DNA of 64,000 bases from Streptomyces sp. CG 926 (GTDB lineage: Bacteria > Actinomycetota > Actinomycetes > Streptomycetales > Streptomycetaceae): positions 186,001-250,000 of the forward strand of contig NZ_QGGZ01000003.1 of assembly GCF_003148825.1 (NCBI RefSeq), read 5' to 3'. Below the pieces are notes generated by a model. It did not search any database and was not told the origin of the DNA. It saw only the letters and a list, made by a program, of their open reading frames with translations. Shown here piece after piece: positions 17,342 to 25,178 of the stretch. Every line of letters begins with the position of its first letter. Positions within the stretch are counted from its first letter, which is position 1. The position numbers and the translations under genes were made by a program.

Positions 17342-18651
17342 GCGAGGGGGTGGACACCGTGGGCATGGACACTCCGCCGCGGCTGGCGGTCGACCGGCTG
17401 TTGGACGACCGGGAGACCCGGATCATCGTGTGCTGCGGGGCGGGCGGGGTCGGCAAGACCACCACCGCCGCGGCCCTCGGCGTACGGGCGGCCGGGCGCG
17501 GGCGCAAGGCCGTCGTGCTCACCATCGACCCGGCGCGGCGGCTCGCGCAGTCGATGGGGATCGACTCGCTGGACAACACCCCGCGCAAGGTGGGGACCGT
17601 AGGGGCGGGCGGCGGCGAACTGCACGCCATGATGCTGGACATGAAACGGACCTTCGACGAGATCGTCGAGGCGCACGCGGACGGCGAGCGGGCCCGGGCC
17701 ATCCTCGCCAACCCCTTCTACCAGTCCCTGTCGGCCGGCTTCGCGGGCACGCAGGAGTACATGGCGATGGAGAAGCTGGGGCAGCTGCGGGCCCGCGACG
17801 ACTGGGACCTGATCATCGTCGACACCCCGCCGAGCCGGTCCGCGCTGGACTTCCTGGACGCGCCGAAGCGCCTCGGGTCCTTCCTGGACGGGAAGTTCAT
17901 CCGGGTGCTGATGGCTCCGGCGAAGGTGGGCGGCCGGGCCGGGATGAAGTTCCTGAATGTCGGCATGTCGATGATGACGGGCACCCTCAGCAAGCTGATG
18001 GGGGCCTCGCTGCTGAAGGACGTCCAGACCTTCGTGGCCGCGATGGACACGATGTTCGGCGGCTTCCGCACCCGCGCGGACGCCACCTTCAGGCTGCTGC
18101 AGGCTCCCGGCACGGCCTTCCTGGTGGTCGCCGCGCCCGAGCCGGACGCCCTGCGCGAGGCGGCGTACTTCGTGGAACGGCTGGCCGCGGAACGCATGCC
18201 GCTGGCCGGTCTGGTACTGAACCGGGTGCACGGCAGTGGCGCCGACCAGCTGTCCGCCGAACGGGCGTTGGCCGCCGCAGAGAATCTTGAAGAAGGCGGC
18301 ATTGTCGATCAGGAGTCCGGGAAAGCTGGACTTCGTGACTCGGGCTCGGAACCCACCGAGCCCACCGAGCCCGCCGCAACCACCCGGACCGCGAACCCTC
18401 CCGAGACAGGCTCCCCCGGCACCGAAGGCGATACCGCGGTCGTCGACCGGATCACGGCAGGACTGCTGCGTCTGCACGCGGAACGCATGCAGGTGATCGC
18501 GCGTGAACAGCGCACACGCGATCGCTTCACCTCGCTCCACCCCGAAGTGGCGGTGGCGGAAGTGACCGCCCTGCCCGGCGATGTGCACGACCTCGCCGGG
18601 CTACGGGCCATCGGAGAACGACTCGCGGCCGGGGTACCGGCCGGAGCGTAG
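17338..18651 (+). CDS. ArsA/Get3-like ATPase, subunit lacking the signature lysine
   Basis: 437 residues. Its P-loop reads GAGGVGKTT (residues 34-42): the catalytic lysine K40 is kept but the position of the intersubunit lysine is alanine (A35). LTIDPARRLAQ and IVDTPPSRSALDFL are the switch motifs. After about residue 305 comes a Ser/Pro/Glu/Thr-rich insertion with PTEP repeats, then a helical end. Together with the preceding gene this suggests an asymmetric heterodimer. It converges with wblA. Confidence 0.9.
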   Translation: MSEGVDTVGMDTPPRLAVDRLLDDRETRIIVCCGAGGVGKTTTAAALGVRAAGRGRKAVVLTIDPARRLAQSMGIDSLDNTPRKVGTVGAGGGELHAMMLDMKRTFDEIVEAHADGERARAILANPFYQSLSAGFAGTQEYMAMEKLGQLRARDDWDLIIVDTPPSRSALDFLDAPKRLGSFLDGKFIRVLMAPAKVGGRAGMKFLNVGMSMMTGTLSKLMGASLLKDVQTFVAAMDTMFGGFRTRADATFRLLQAPGTAFLVVAAPEPDALREAAYFVERLAAERMPLAGLVLNRVHGSGADQLSAERALAAAENLEEGGIVDQESGKAGLRDSGSEPTEPTEPAATTRTANPPETGSPGTEGDTAVVDRITAGLLRLHAERMQVIAREQRTRDRFTSLHPEVAVAEVTALPGDVHDLAGLRAIGERLAAGVPAGA

Positions 18652-18680
18652 GCGTTCGTACGTCGTGGCCGCCGTGTGAT

Positions 18681-19031
18681 CTACCCGGCTGCCGCGTATG
18701 TCTCGTACGCCACGTCGATCTCCGCGTCTGCATCCATGGTGAGGATGCCCGTGCTGCGCTCGTACTCCGTACGTGCGGTTTCGAGCAGCCGTCGCCACGA
18801 GGTGACGGTGGGACGCCGGCGCAGCAGCGCACGTCGTTCCCGCTCGGTCATTCCGCCCCACACGCCGAACTCGACACGGTTGTCGAGCGCGTCGGCCAGG
18901 CACTCGGTCCGCACCGGACATCCGGTGCACACCGCCTTGGCCCTGTTCTGTGCCGCTCCTTGAACGAATAGTTCATCCGGATCGGTAGTGCGGCAGGCTG
19001 CCTGCGCACTCCAGTCGGTAACCCAGCCCAT
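18681..19031 (-). CDS. wblA: WhiB-like [Fe-S] regulator WblA
   Basis: 116 residues from the ATG at 19031, which has AGAGGA upstream; a GTG at 19088 would add 19 residues but lacks a ribosome-binding site. Four cysteines (C13, C35, C38, C44) form the iron-sulfur ligands, followed by the GVWGG turn and a basic C-terminal tail (RERRALLRRR). In Streptomyces WblA is needed for aerial hyphae to sporulate and represses antibiotic production. It is the counterpart of mycobacterial WhiB4, which sits beside the same ATPase pair. The upstream 385 bp to the PBP gene contain palindromes described separately. Confidence 0.95.
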   Translation of the reverse strand: MGWVTDWSAQAACRTTDPDELFVQGAAQNRAKAVCTGCPVRTECLADALDNRVEFGVWGGMTERERRALLRRRPTVTSWRRLLETARTEYERSTGILTMDADAEIDVAYETYAAAG

Positions 19032-19157
19032 CCCGGCGCCGTCCTCTCCCGAATCGAGGCTCCCCCACGGCGGTAGCGGCATATTCACCGCTGCCAGTTG
19101 AGGACGTTACGGAAGGCGAGCACAGTGCAACACCCCCGACGGGCCCAATCTTGAATG

Positions 19158-19204
19158 GTCCGAACGGACTATGGGTAAGCGGCAGATCACCCGACGGAGT
19201 GATC
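19158..19204. promoter_or_regulatory. Two inverted repeats in the wblA-PBP divergent region
   Basis: GTCCGAACGGAC (19158-19169) is a 12-bp palindrome, and GATCAC-N8-GTGATC (19185-19204) is a second inverted repeat. They lie 127-173 bp upstream of the wblA ATG and could bind one of the developmental regulators known to control wblA. The rest of 19032-19416 shows no gene; it must hold both divergent promoters. Confidence 0.4.
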
Positions 19205-19416
19205 CGGCGACATGCCCGACCATTGCGGCAATTCGGGTGTAATCGTGCGTTCGACTTCAGCAGAGGGGCCAGATTCGGACATGCGTCCACCCCATTCGGG
19301 AAGGGTGAAAATCAAGCCGAGGGGTTGATGTCGCACCACACTGCTGTGACAGTTGGGGACAGCTTAGGCCAAGGCATTCGCATGTGTCCGGCGAATGAGA
19401 ACGTAGGCTGCCCCCT

Positions 19417-21747
19417 ATGGGAAAGAAGCGCTCGGGCGGCGGGCTCACGGGGAGCCAGCAGGCCGCCAAGTTCCTCGGGGTGTCCGTCCTCTCCGGGGTG
19501 GTACTGGCCGGCATGGCGATTCCGGCCGCAGGCGCCCTGGGCCTGGCGGCCAAGGGGACGGTCGAGGGATTCGACGAGATCCCGGCCAATCTCAAGACTC
19601 CGCCACTGAGCCAGCGGACCACGATTCTGGACGCCGAGGGTGGCACGATCGCCACCGTCTATTCGCGCGACCGTCAGGTGGTCCCGCTCACGGCGATCTC
19701 CCCGTACATGCAGAAGGCCATCGTCGCCATCGAGGACTCGCGTTTCTACGAGCACGGCGCGGTCGACCTCAAGGGCATCCTGCGCGCGGTCAACCGCAAC
19801 GCGCAGGAAGGCGGAGCCGCGCAGGGCGCCTCCACCCTCACCCAGCAGTACGTGAAGAACGTGTTCGTCGAAGAGGCCGGCGACGACGAGACCAAGGTGC
19901 GCGAGGCCCAGGAGAAGAGCCTCGGCCGCAAGATCCGCGAGCTGAAGTACGCGATCCAGGTCGAGGAAGAGCTCGGGAAGAAGAAGATCCTCGAGAACTA
20001 CCTCAACATCACCTACTTCGGCCAGCAGGCGTACGGAATCGAATCCGCCGCCCAGCGCTACTTCAGCAAGCCGGCCAAGGACCTGACGCTGGAGGAGTCC
20101 GCGCTGCTCGCGGGCGTCGTGCAGTCGCCGAGCCGGTACGACCCGGTGAACGACGCGCAGGAGGCGACCAAGCGCCGCAACATCGTCCTGCAGCGGATGG
20201 CCGACACGAAGGACGTCTCGCAGGCGGAGGTGGACGCGGCGAAGGCGAAGCCGGTCACCCTCAAGGTGACCAAGCCCAAGAACGGCTGCATCACCGCCGT
20301 CAAGGGCGCGGGCTTCTTCTGCGACTACGTGCGCAACTCCTTCCTGACCGACACGGCCTTCGGCAAGACGCGCGAGGACCGGGCGAAGGTCTGGAACCAG
20401 GGCGGCCTGACGGTACGCACCACCCTGGACCCGCAGTCGCAGGACGCGGCCAACGAGTCGATCAAGGACCACGTCTACCAGGAGGACTCGATCGCGACGG
20501 CTGTGACCATGGTCCAGCCGGGCACCGGTCGGGTGCTGGCGATGGGTCAGTCCAAGCCGTACGGCTTCGGCAAGAACGAGACGCAGATCAACTACTCCGT
20601 GGACAAGCGGATGGGCGGCTCGAACTTCGGCTTCCAGGTCGGCTCGACCTTCAAGCCGTTCATCGCCGCGGCCGCCATAGAGCGGGGCATGCCGGCGACC
20701 AAGGTGTACCAGGCGCCGAACAAGATCGATTACCCGACGCCGATCCCGCGCTGCGACGGCAGCCAGTGGCTGAACCTGCCGATCAACGGCAAGATCCAGA
20801 CGGCGAAGAACGAGACCGAGGACGAGGTCGGTCCGTACGCGCTGCGGACGGCGATGGAGAAGTCCATCAACACGTACTTCGTCGAGATGATCGGCGAGAT
20901 CGGCCTCTGCCCGGTGACGGAGATGACGCAGAAGCTCGGCGTGGTCCCGGCCGACGGCTCCAAGATCCCCGAGTCCCCGTCGATCGCGCTCGGCTCCGCC
21001 GAACTCTCCCCGCTGACGATGGCCAACGCGTACGCGACCTTCGCCAACCGCGGCGTCTACTGCACGCCGGTCGCCATCGAGTCGATCACCGACGCGCACG
21101 GCAAGGCGCTCGCGGTGCCGAAGTCCAAGTGCGAGCGGGCGATGGCCACCGAGACGGCCGACACCATCAACACCCTGCTGCGCGGAGTCGTCGACTCCGG
21201 TACCGGTGAGCGGGCCGGTCTCAGCGACCGCGACAGCGCCGGCAAGACCGGTACGACGGACGAGCGCTACAACGCCTGGTTCGTCGGCTACACGCCGAAC
21301 CTCTCCGGCGCGGTGTGGGTCGGCTCGGGCGGCGCGAAGAAGATCACGATGGAGAACATCGTCATCGGCGGCAAGCCCTTCGACAAGGTCTTCGGTGGTG
21401 GCCTGCCCGGCCCGATCTGGAAGGACGCGGTCAGCGGCGCGCTCTCCGGCCGTGAGTCGGGGAACTTCGTCACGGTCGGCATCGCGGAGCCGACCCTTCC
21501 CACCGGCGGCCCGCGCGGGAACAAGCCGCCCACGACGAACCCGAACAAGCCCGGCAAGCCCGGCGGTGACGGCAAGCCCGGTGGCCGGCCCGGCGGCCAC
21601 AACGGCGGAGCCAACGCAGGCGCGGGCGGCGGCGGCACGGCTGGAGCCACGGGCGGGGCCACGGGCGGTGCGGGCGGCGGTGTCGAACCGCAGCCCCCGT
21701 TCCCCGGGCTCACCGAAGGAGTGATCGGCGGCCGCGACGACCAGTAG
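19417..21747 (+). CDS. Bifunctional penicillin-binding protein (GT51 transglycosylase + transpeptidase)
   Basis: 776 residues. A short basic cytoplasmic start and one membrane helix (about 20-48) anchor it outside the cell. The GT51 domain follows, with the catalytic glutamate E106 in EDSRFYEHG and the GGAAQGASTLTQQ motif. The transpeptidase domain has S410-x-x-K (STFK), S483-I-N and K610-TG. The last ~90 residues are a Gly/Pro/Asn-rich tail probably spanning the peptidoglycan. It lies where mycobacteria have ponA2, next to the WhiB4/WblA gene, and polymerises and cross-links peptidoglycan. It ends at a strong terminator. Confidence 0.95.
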   Translation: MGKKRSGGGLTGSQQAAKFLGVSVLSGVVLAGMAIPAAGALGLAAKGTVEGFDEIPANLKTPPLSQRTTILDAEGGTIATVYSRDRQVVPLTAISPYMQKAIVAIEDSRFYEHGAVDLKGILRAVNRNAQEGGAAQGASTLTQQYVKNVFVEEAGDDETKVREAQEKSLGRKIRELKYAIQVEEELGKKKILENYLNITYFGQQAYGIESAAQRYFSKPAKDLTLEESALLAGVVQSPSRYDPVNDAQEATKRRNIVLQRMADTKDVSQAEVDAAKAKPVTLKVTKPKNGCITAVKGAGFFCDYVRNSFLTDTAFGKTREDRAKVWNQGGLTVRTTLDPQSQDAANESIKDHVYQEDSIATAVTMVQPGTGRVLAMGQSKPYGFGKNETQINYSVDKRMGGSNFGFQVGSTFKPFIAAAAIERGMPATKVYQAPNKIDYPTPIPRCDGSQWLNLPINGKIQTAKNETEDEVGPYALRTAMEKSINTYFVEMIGEIGLCPVTEMTQKLGVVPADGSKIPESPSIALGSAELSPLTMANAYATFANRGVYCTPVAIESITDAHGKALAVPKSKCERAMATETADTINTLLRGVVDSGTGERAGLSDRDSAGKTGTTDERYNAWFVGYTPNLSGAVWVGSGGAKKITMENIVIGGKPFDKVFGGGLPGPIWKDAVSGALSGRESGNFVTVGIAEPTLPTGGPRGNKPPTTNPNKPGKPGGDGKPGGRPGGHNGGANAGAGGGGTAGATGGATGGAGGGVEPQPPFPGLTEGVIGGRDDQ

Positions 21748-21770
21748 CGGTCGACGCACAGCACGACACG

Positions 21771-21818
21771 CGAAAGGGGGGAGGCCCCGGCCGACACGGC
21801 CGGGGCCTCCCCCCTTCG
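21771..21818. terminator. Bidirectional-looking terminator between PBP and yqeY
   Basis: Long arms running from 21771 (CGAAAGGGGGGAGGCCCCGGCC) to 21818 pair around a GACAC loop. The two flanking genes converge, so it can serve both. Confidence 0.9.
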
Positions 21819-21852
21819 TACGTCTCGTACGTCTCGTACGTCTCGTACGTCG
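21817..21852. repeat. Four tandem copies of a 9-bp unit
   Basis: CGTACGTCT is repeated at 21817, 21826, 21835 and 21844 (last base of the fourth copy differs). Each copy contains the palindrome CGTACG. It starts inside the foot of the terminator and ends just before the yqeY stop codon. Confidence 0.9.
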
Positions 21853-21857
21853 TGGTC

Positions 21858-22319
21858 CTACGAGAGCTGCTGCTTGACGACGGCGGCGACGCGCCCGCCC
21901 TCCGCCAGCCCGGCGACCTTCGGGTTCACGATCTTCATGACGGCACCCATGGCACGCGGCCCCTCGGCACCCGCGGCCTTGGCCTCCTCGACGGCCTGTG
22001 CCACGATCGCCACGAGCTCGTCGTCGCTGAGCTGCTTGGGCAGGTACGTGTCGAGGAACTCGCCCTCCGCGGTCTCGCGCGCGGCCTGCTCGGGACGGCC
22101 GCCCTGGGCGAAGGCGTCCGCGGCCTCACGGCGCTTCTTCGCCTCCTTGGCGATCACCTTGAGGACTTCCTCGTCGGAGAGCACACGTGCCTCCTTGCCC
22201 GCGACCTCCTCCTTGGTGATGGCGGAGAGGGTCAGGCGCAGCGTGGACGAGTGCAGTTCGTCGCGCGCCCTGATGGCGGTCGTGAGGTCTTCCTGGAGCT
22301 TGGCCTTGAGCGTGGTCAT
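21858..22319 (-). CDS. GatB/YqeY domain protein
   Basis: 153 residues from the ATG at 22319 (MTTLKAKLQ...). The YqeY signature (RLTLSAI, EVLKVIAKEAKKRREA, FLDTYLPKQLSDDEL, MGAVMKIVNPKV) covers the whole protein. The fold resembles the tRNA-binding tail of GatB, but free-standing YqeY has no proven reaction. The start was chosen because it gives the normal family length; an in-frame extension to 22481 overlaps the divergent gene. Confidence 0.88.
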   Translation of the reverse strand: MTTLKAKLQEDLTTAIRARDELHSSTLRLTLSAITKEEVAGKEARVLSDEEVLKVIAKEAKKRREAADAFAQGGRPEQAARETAEGEFLDTYLPKQLSDDELVAIVAQAVEEAKAAGAEGPRAMGAVMKIVNPKVAGLAEGGRVAAVVKQQLS

Positions 22320-22387
22320 GGTTGTGAGTCTGCCAGGTGCGGGGGCGGTGGCGCTCACGGGTTTTCCGCGTCTGCGACGATGGGTCC

Positions 22388-23326
22388 ATGCGTGCGCGTT
22401 ACGGAGTACCCCTGAAGGCGGCTGCCGGAATCGCTGCGGTGGGGGCCGCGGGTGTGGCCTATGCCGCCGGTTTCGAGGCACGGTCCTTCCGCCTGCGCCG
22501 GGTCACGGTGCCTGTCCTTCCCCAGGGGATGCGCCCGCTGCGCGTGCTCCAGGTCTCCGACATCCACATGGTCGGTGGACAGCGCAAGAAACGTGCCTGG
22601 TTGCAGTCCCTGGCCGGCCTGCGCCCCGACTTCGTCGTCAACACCGGCGACAACCTCTCCGACACCGAGGGCATCCCCGAGCTGCTCGACGCCCTCGGCC
22701 CCCTGATGTCCTTCCCCGGTGTGTACGTCTTCGGGTCGAACGACTACTACGGACCGCGGCTGCGCAACCCCGGGCGCTACCTCCTCGAGAAGGCCCAGGG
22801 CCGGCACGGGCTGAACGGCAACAAGCCGGTCGTCGGCGCCGTCCACAACCCGTGGGAGGAGATGCGGGACGCCTTCGACGCGGCCGGCTGGCTGAACCTC
22901 ACCAACACCCGGGGGCGCCTGAAGCTGGACGGGCTGGAGCTGGCCTTCACCGGGCTCGACGACCCGCACATCAAGCGCGATCGCTACGCCGAGGTCGCCG
23001 GCGGCCCGGAGGCGGACGCCGACTTCTCGATGGCGGTCGTGCACGCCCCGTACCTGCGCGTCCTGGAGTCGTTCACCGCCGACCGCTACCCGCTGATCCT
23101 GGCGGGTCACACCCACGGCGGGCAGCTGTGCATCCCCTTCTACGGGGCGCTCGTCACCAACTGCGACCTGGACACGAAGCGGGTCAAGGGGCTCTCCACG
23201 CACGAGGCCGAGGGCCATCGCGCGTACCTGCACGTCTCGGCGGGCTGCGGCACCAACCGGTTCACCCCGGTCCGCTTCGCGTGCCCGCCGGAGGCGACGC
23301 TCCTGACCCTGACCCCGAAGGGGTAA
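22388..23326 (+). CDS. Membrane-anchored metallophosphoesterase
   Basis: 312 residues from the ATG at 22388. A hydrophobic N-terminal segment (about 8-30) probably anchors it. Metal-site motifs run in order: SDIHMV, NTGDN, a GSNDYY variant of the GNH motif, and AGHTHGGQ. In Bacillus the YkuE/YpbG-type relatives are membrane phosphoesterases; the substrate here is unknown. From memory it is the counterpart of the phosphoesterase that follows ponA2 in M. tuberculosis, marking the end of the conserved block. Confidence 0.9.
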   Translation: MRARYGVPLKAAAGIAAVGAAGVAYAAGFEARSFRLRRVTVPVLPQGMRPLRVLQVSDIHMVGGQRKKRAWLQSLAGLRPDFVVNTGDNLSDTEGIPELLDALGPLMSFPGVYVFGSNDYYGPRLRNPGRYLLEKAQGRHGLNGNKPVVGAVHNPWEEMRDAFDAAGWLNLTNTRGRLKLDGLELAFTGLDDPHIKRDRYAEVAGGPEADADFSMAVVHAPYLRVLESFTADRYPLILAGHTHGGQLCIPFYGALVTNCDLDTKRVKGLSTHEAEGHRAYLHVSAGCGTNRFTPVRFACPPEATLLTLTPKG

Positions 23327-23338
23327 TACGCTGCGGGG

Positions 23339-24046
23339 ATGACCGCCCCGTCGCGCCTCGTCCCGGTGGTGTTCCGCGCCCTGGTCTGCGGCGCGGCCGT
23401 GGTGGGGGTGGTCATCGACTGCGTGTACGGGAGCGTGCCCGTCGTCCTGAGCTACTTCACGATCTGGACGAACATCCTGGTCGCGCTCGTGCTCGGGGTG
23501 TCGGCGGCGCGCGCCTGGCGGCGCCGGCCCGATGTCGCTCCCCTCTACCGGGGCGGGGTCCTCCTCTTCATCCTGATCACCGGACTCGTCTTCCACCTGG
23601 TCCTCGCCAACCCCTCCAGCCCCTTCAACGTGGTCCCGGAGCTCGACCGGCTGACCGGCGCCAGGGCCGTCGCCAACCAGCTCCTCCACACGGTCACCCC
23701 GGCCGGCGCCCTCCTGGACTTCCTCCTCCTGACGACCCCGCGCACCCTGCGCCCGCGCCATGCCGCCCAGTGGTTGGCCTACCCGCTGACGTACGTGACC
23801 TTCGCGCTGCTCCGCGGCGCCCTGCTCGCCCCCGACAGCGCGCGCCGGTACACGTACCCCTTCATCGACGCGGCCCGGTACGGCTACGCCCGCGTGAGCC
23901 TGAACGCCCTGGTCCTGGGCGCCGTCTTCTACGCCCTCGGCCTCGCCCTGGTCGCGGCGGACCGCTTCCGCCCGATGCCTCCCCTGGCCCCGCGACCGCT
24001 CCGCGAAAACCGGATTTCGTCTCCGGCGAGAGGTCCGCTAAAGTAA
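23339..24046 (+). CDS. Pr6Pr family membrane protein
   Basis: 235 residues with about six hydrophobic helices. The FTIWTN, LLHTVTPAGALLD and FIDAARYGY segments are typical of the Pr6Pr/FAR-17a-like family. No catalytic residues are established for bacterial members. It starts 12 bp after the phosphoesterase stop and is probably in the same transcript. Its 3' end lies only 39 bp before tRNA-Pro. Confidence 0.8.
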   Translation: MTAPSRLVPVVFRALVCGAAVVGVVIDCVYGSVPVVLSYFTIWTNILVALVLGVSAARAWRRRPDVAPLYRGGVLLFILITGLVFHLVLANPSSPFNVVPELDRLTGARAVANQLLHTVTPAGALLDFLLLTTPRTLRPRHAAQWLAYPLTYVTFALLRGALLAPDSARRYTYPFIDAARYGYARVSLNALVLGAVFYALGLALVAADRFRPMPPLAPRPLRENRISSPARGPLK

Positions 24047-24085
24047 TCGATGTCGCCAGGGCAGCAAGCGCTGCAAGGCGGCGAT

Positions 24086-24159
24086 CGGGGTGTAGCGCAG
24101 CTTGGCAGCGCGCTTCGTTCGGGACGAAGAGGTCGTGGGTTCAAATCCCGCCACCCCGA
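24086..24159 (+). tRNA. tRNA-Pro (CGG anticodon)
   Basis: A 74-nt cloverleaf: acceptor arms CGGGGTG/CACCCCG, D-arm GCGC/GCGC, anticodon stem CTTCG/CGAAG with loop TTCGGGA (anticodon CGG, reading CCG), T-arm GTGGG-TTCAAAT-CCCGC and discriminator A. CCA is not encoded, as is common in Streptomyces. A terminator follows at 24177. No integrase or repeated att core is seen next to it. Confidence 0.97.
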
Positions 24160-24176
24160 CAGAGTAAGACCAGGTG

Positions 24177-24215
24177 AGAGCCGGTACAGAGCAATCTGTA
24201 CCGGCTCTTTCTGCT
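24177..24215 (+). terminator. Intrinsic terminator of tRNA-Pro
   Basis: A perfect 14-bp stem (24177-24190 and 24195-24208) capped by a GCAA tetraloop is followed by TTCTGCTT. It is the most E. coli-like terminator in the window. Confidence 0.9.
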
Positions 24216-24248
24216 TCCGGGCGACCCGAGGAGCCCGTAGCCGCCCTC

Positions 24249-24527
24249 TCAGTACGGGCGGGGGGACATGATGTGCGGCTCGATGGCCGGGGCCTCGAAG
24301 ATGCAGCGGGGGACACCCGGTCCGGGCGTCGCGCGGACGGAGACCTGGGTCGGTGGATCCGTCGGCAGCTCGACGTGCACGGTCACCGGGTGGTCGTCGT
24401 GCGTCGTGGCGTGTCCGGTCTCCTTGCCGTCGACCAGTACCTCCACGACCGCCTTGTGCCCCGTCTGGACCGTGGCGCTGACCGAGTGCCCATCGTGGTC
24501 GATGTGGAAGTGATGGCGCCGACCCAT
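24249..24527 (-). CDS. Small hypothetical protein
   Basis: 92 residues beginning MGRRHHFHID, with GGGAGG at a good distance upstream. The protein is rich in His, Asp and Thr, has no membrane segment, and alternates polar and hydrophobic residues in a way that suggests a beta-sandwich. No family was recognised. It lies downstream of another unknown gene on the same strand. Confidence 0.7.
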   Translation of the reverse strand: MGRRHHFHIDHDGHSVSATVQTGHKAVVEVLVDGKETGHATTHDDHPVTVHVELPTDPPTQVSVRATPGPGVPRCIFEAPAIEPHIMSPRPY

Positions 24528-24583
24528 GAGATCGCCTCCCGTGACTGCCCCCTCATGACCAGGGTAGCCACGGGAGCGCGGGC

Positions 24584-25099
24584 TCACAGCTCGCCGGGGG
24601 CGCCGAGTTCGGCGAGTTCGACCCGGGCCAGGGCGAGGAAGGCCGCGGAGGGTCGGGCCGGCACGGCGCGCGTGTCGGCGAGGTCGTCGAGGTGGTCGAG
24701 GACGGCGGCCACGGTGGGGAAGGGGCCGACCGGACGGAGCAGCCACAGGCGCCCCCGCGGCCGGGGCGGGAGCCCGAGGACGGCGAGGGCCTCGTCGGCC
24801 TCGCGGTCGAGGTCCCGGAGGTCGGGCTCGGGCAGCGGGGCGCACTCGACGCCGGTGATGTGGCCGTGGCCGTCGAGGGCGGTGTCCACCGCCCAGTGCG
24901 TGGAGCGGTCGGGGATCCAGGTGCGGTCCGCCGGGGGCCAGACGTACGGGAGGAACACCCAGCGCAGGTCCTCGGGCGCCGGCTCCCAGCCGAGCACCTC
25001 CAGTTCCCGCATCTCGGGCAGCCGGTCCGGCTCCAGTTCGCTGCGGCCGGTGCGGCGCTGTGCGAGCGGGTGCGGTGTTCCGTCCTCGTCCCACGACAT
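24584..25099 (-). CDS. Hypothetical protein
   Basis: 171 residues beginning MSWDEDGTPH. It is acidic, with several Trp and Pro residues and an LDHLDDLAD helix near the C-terminus. No membrane segment, signal peptide or known motif is visible. It precedes the 92-residue gene by 57 bp and may be co-transcribed. I do not recognise it. Confidence 0.7.
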   Translation of the reverse strand: MSWDEDGTPHPLAQRRTGRSELEPDRLPEMRELEVLGWEPAPEDLRWVFLPYVWPPADRTWIPDRSTHWAVDTALDGHGHITGVECAPLPEPDLRDLDREADEALAVLGLPPRPRGRLWLLRPVGPFPTVAAVLDHLDDLADTRAVPARPSAAFLALARVELAELGAPGEL

Positions 25100-25178
25100 G
25101 CGGGCACGTTATCCGACACCGTGACCGATATGCGTGACCGATCTGTGTGACCGGTACGCGTGCCCCCGGCGGCCAGGG

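Noticed and set aside
19031..19088. GTG at 19088 as wblA start
   Set aside because: It lacks a ribosome-binding site and adds a poorly WhiB-like tail; the ATG at 19031 has AGAGGA upstream and gives the expected length.
24249..25094. A 281-residue frame covering both small unknown genes
   Set aside because: Only its last 92 residues look coding and have their own GGGAGG; the rest is a shadow of the gene at 24584-25099.
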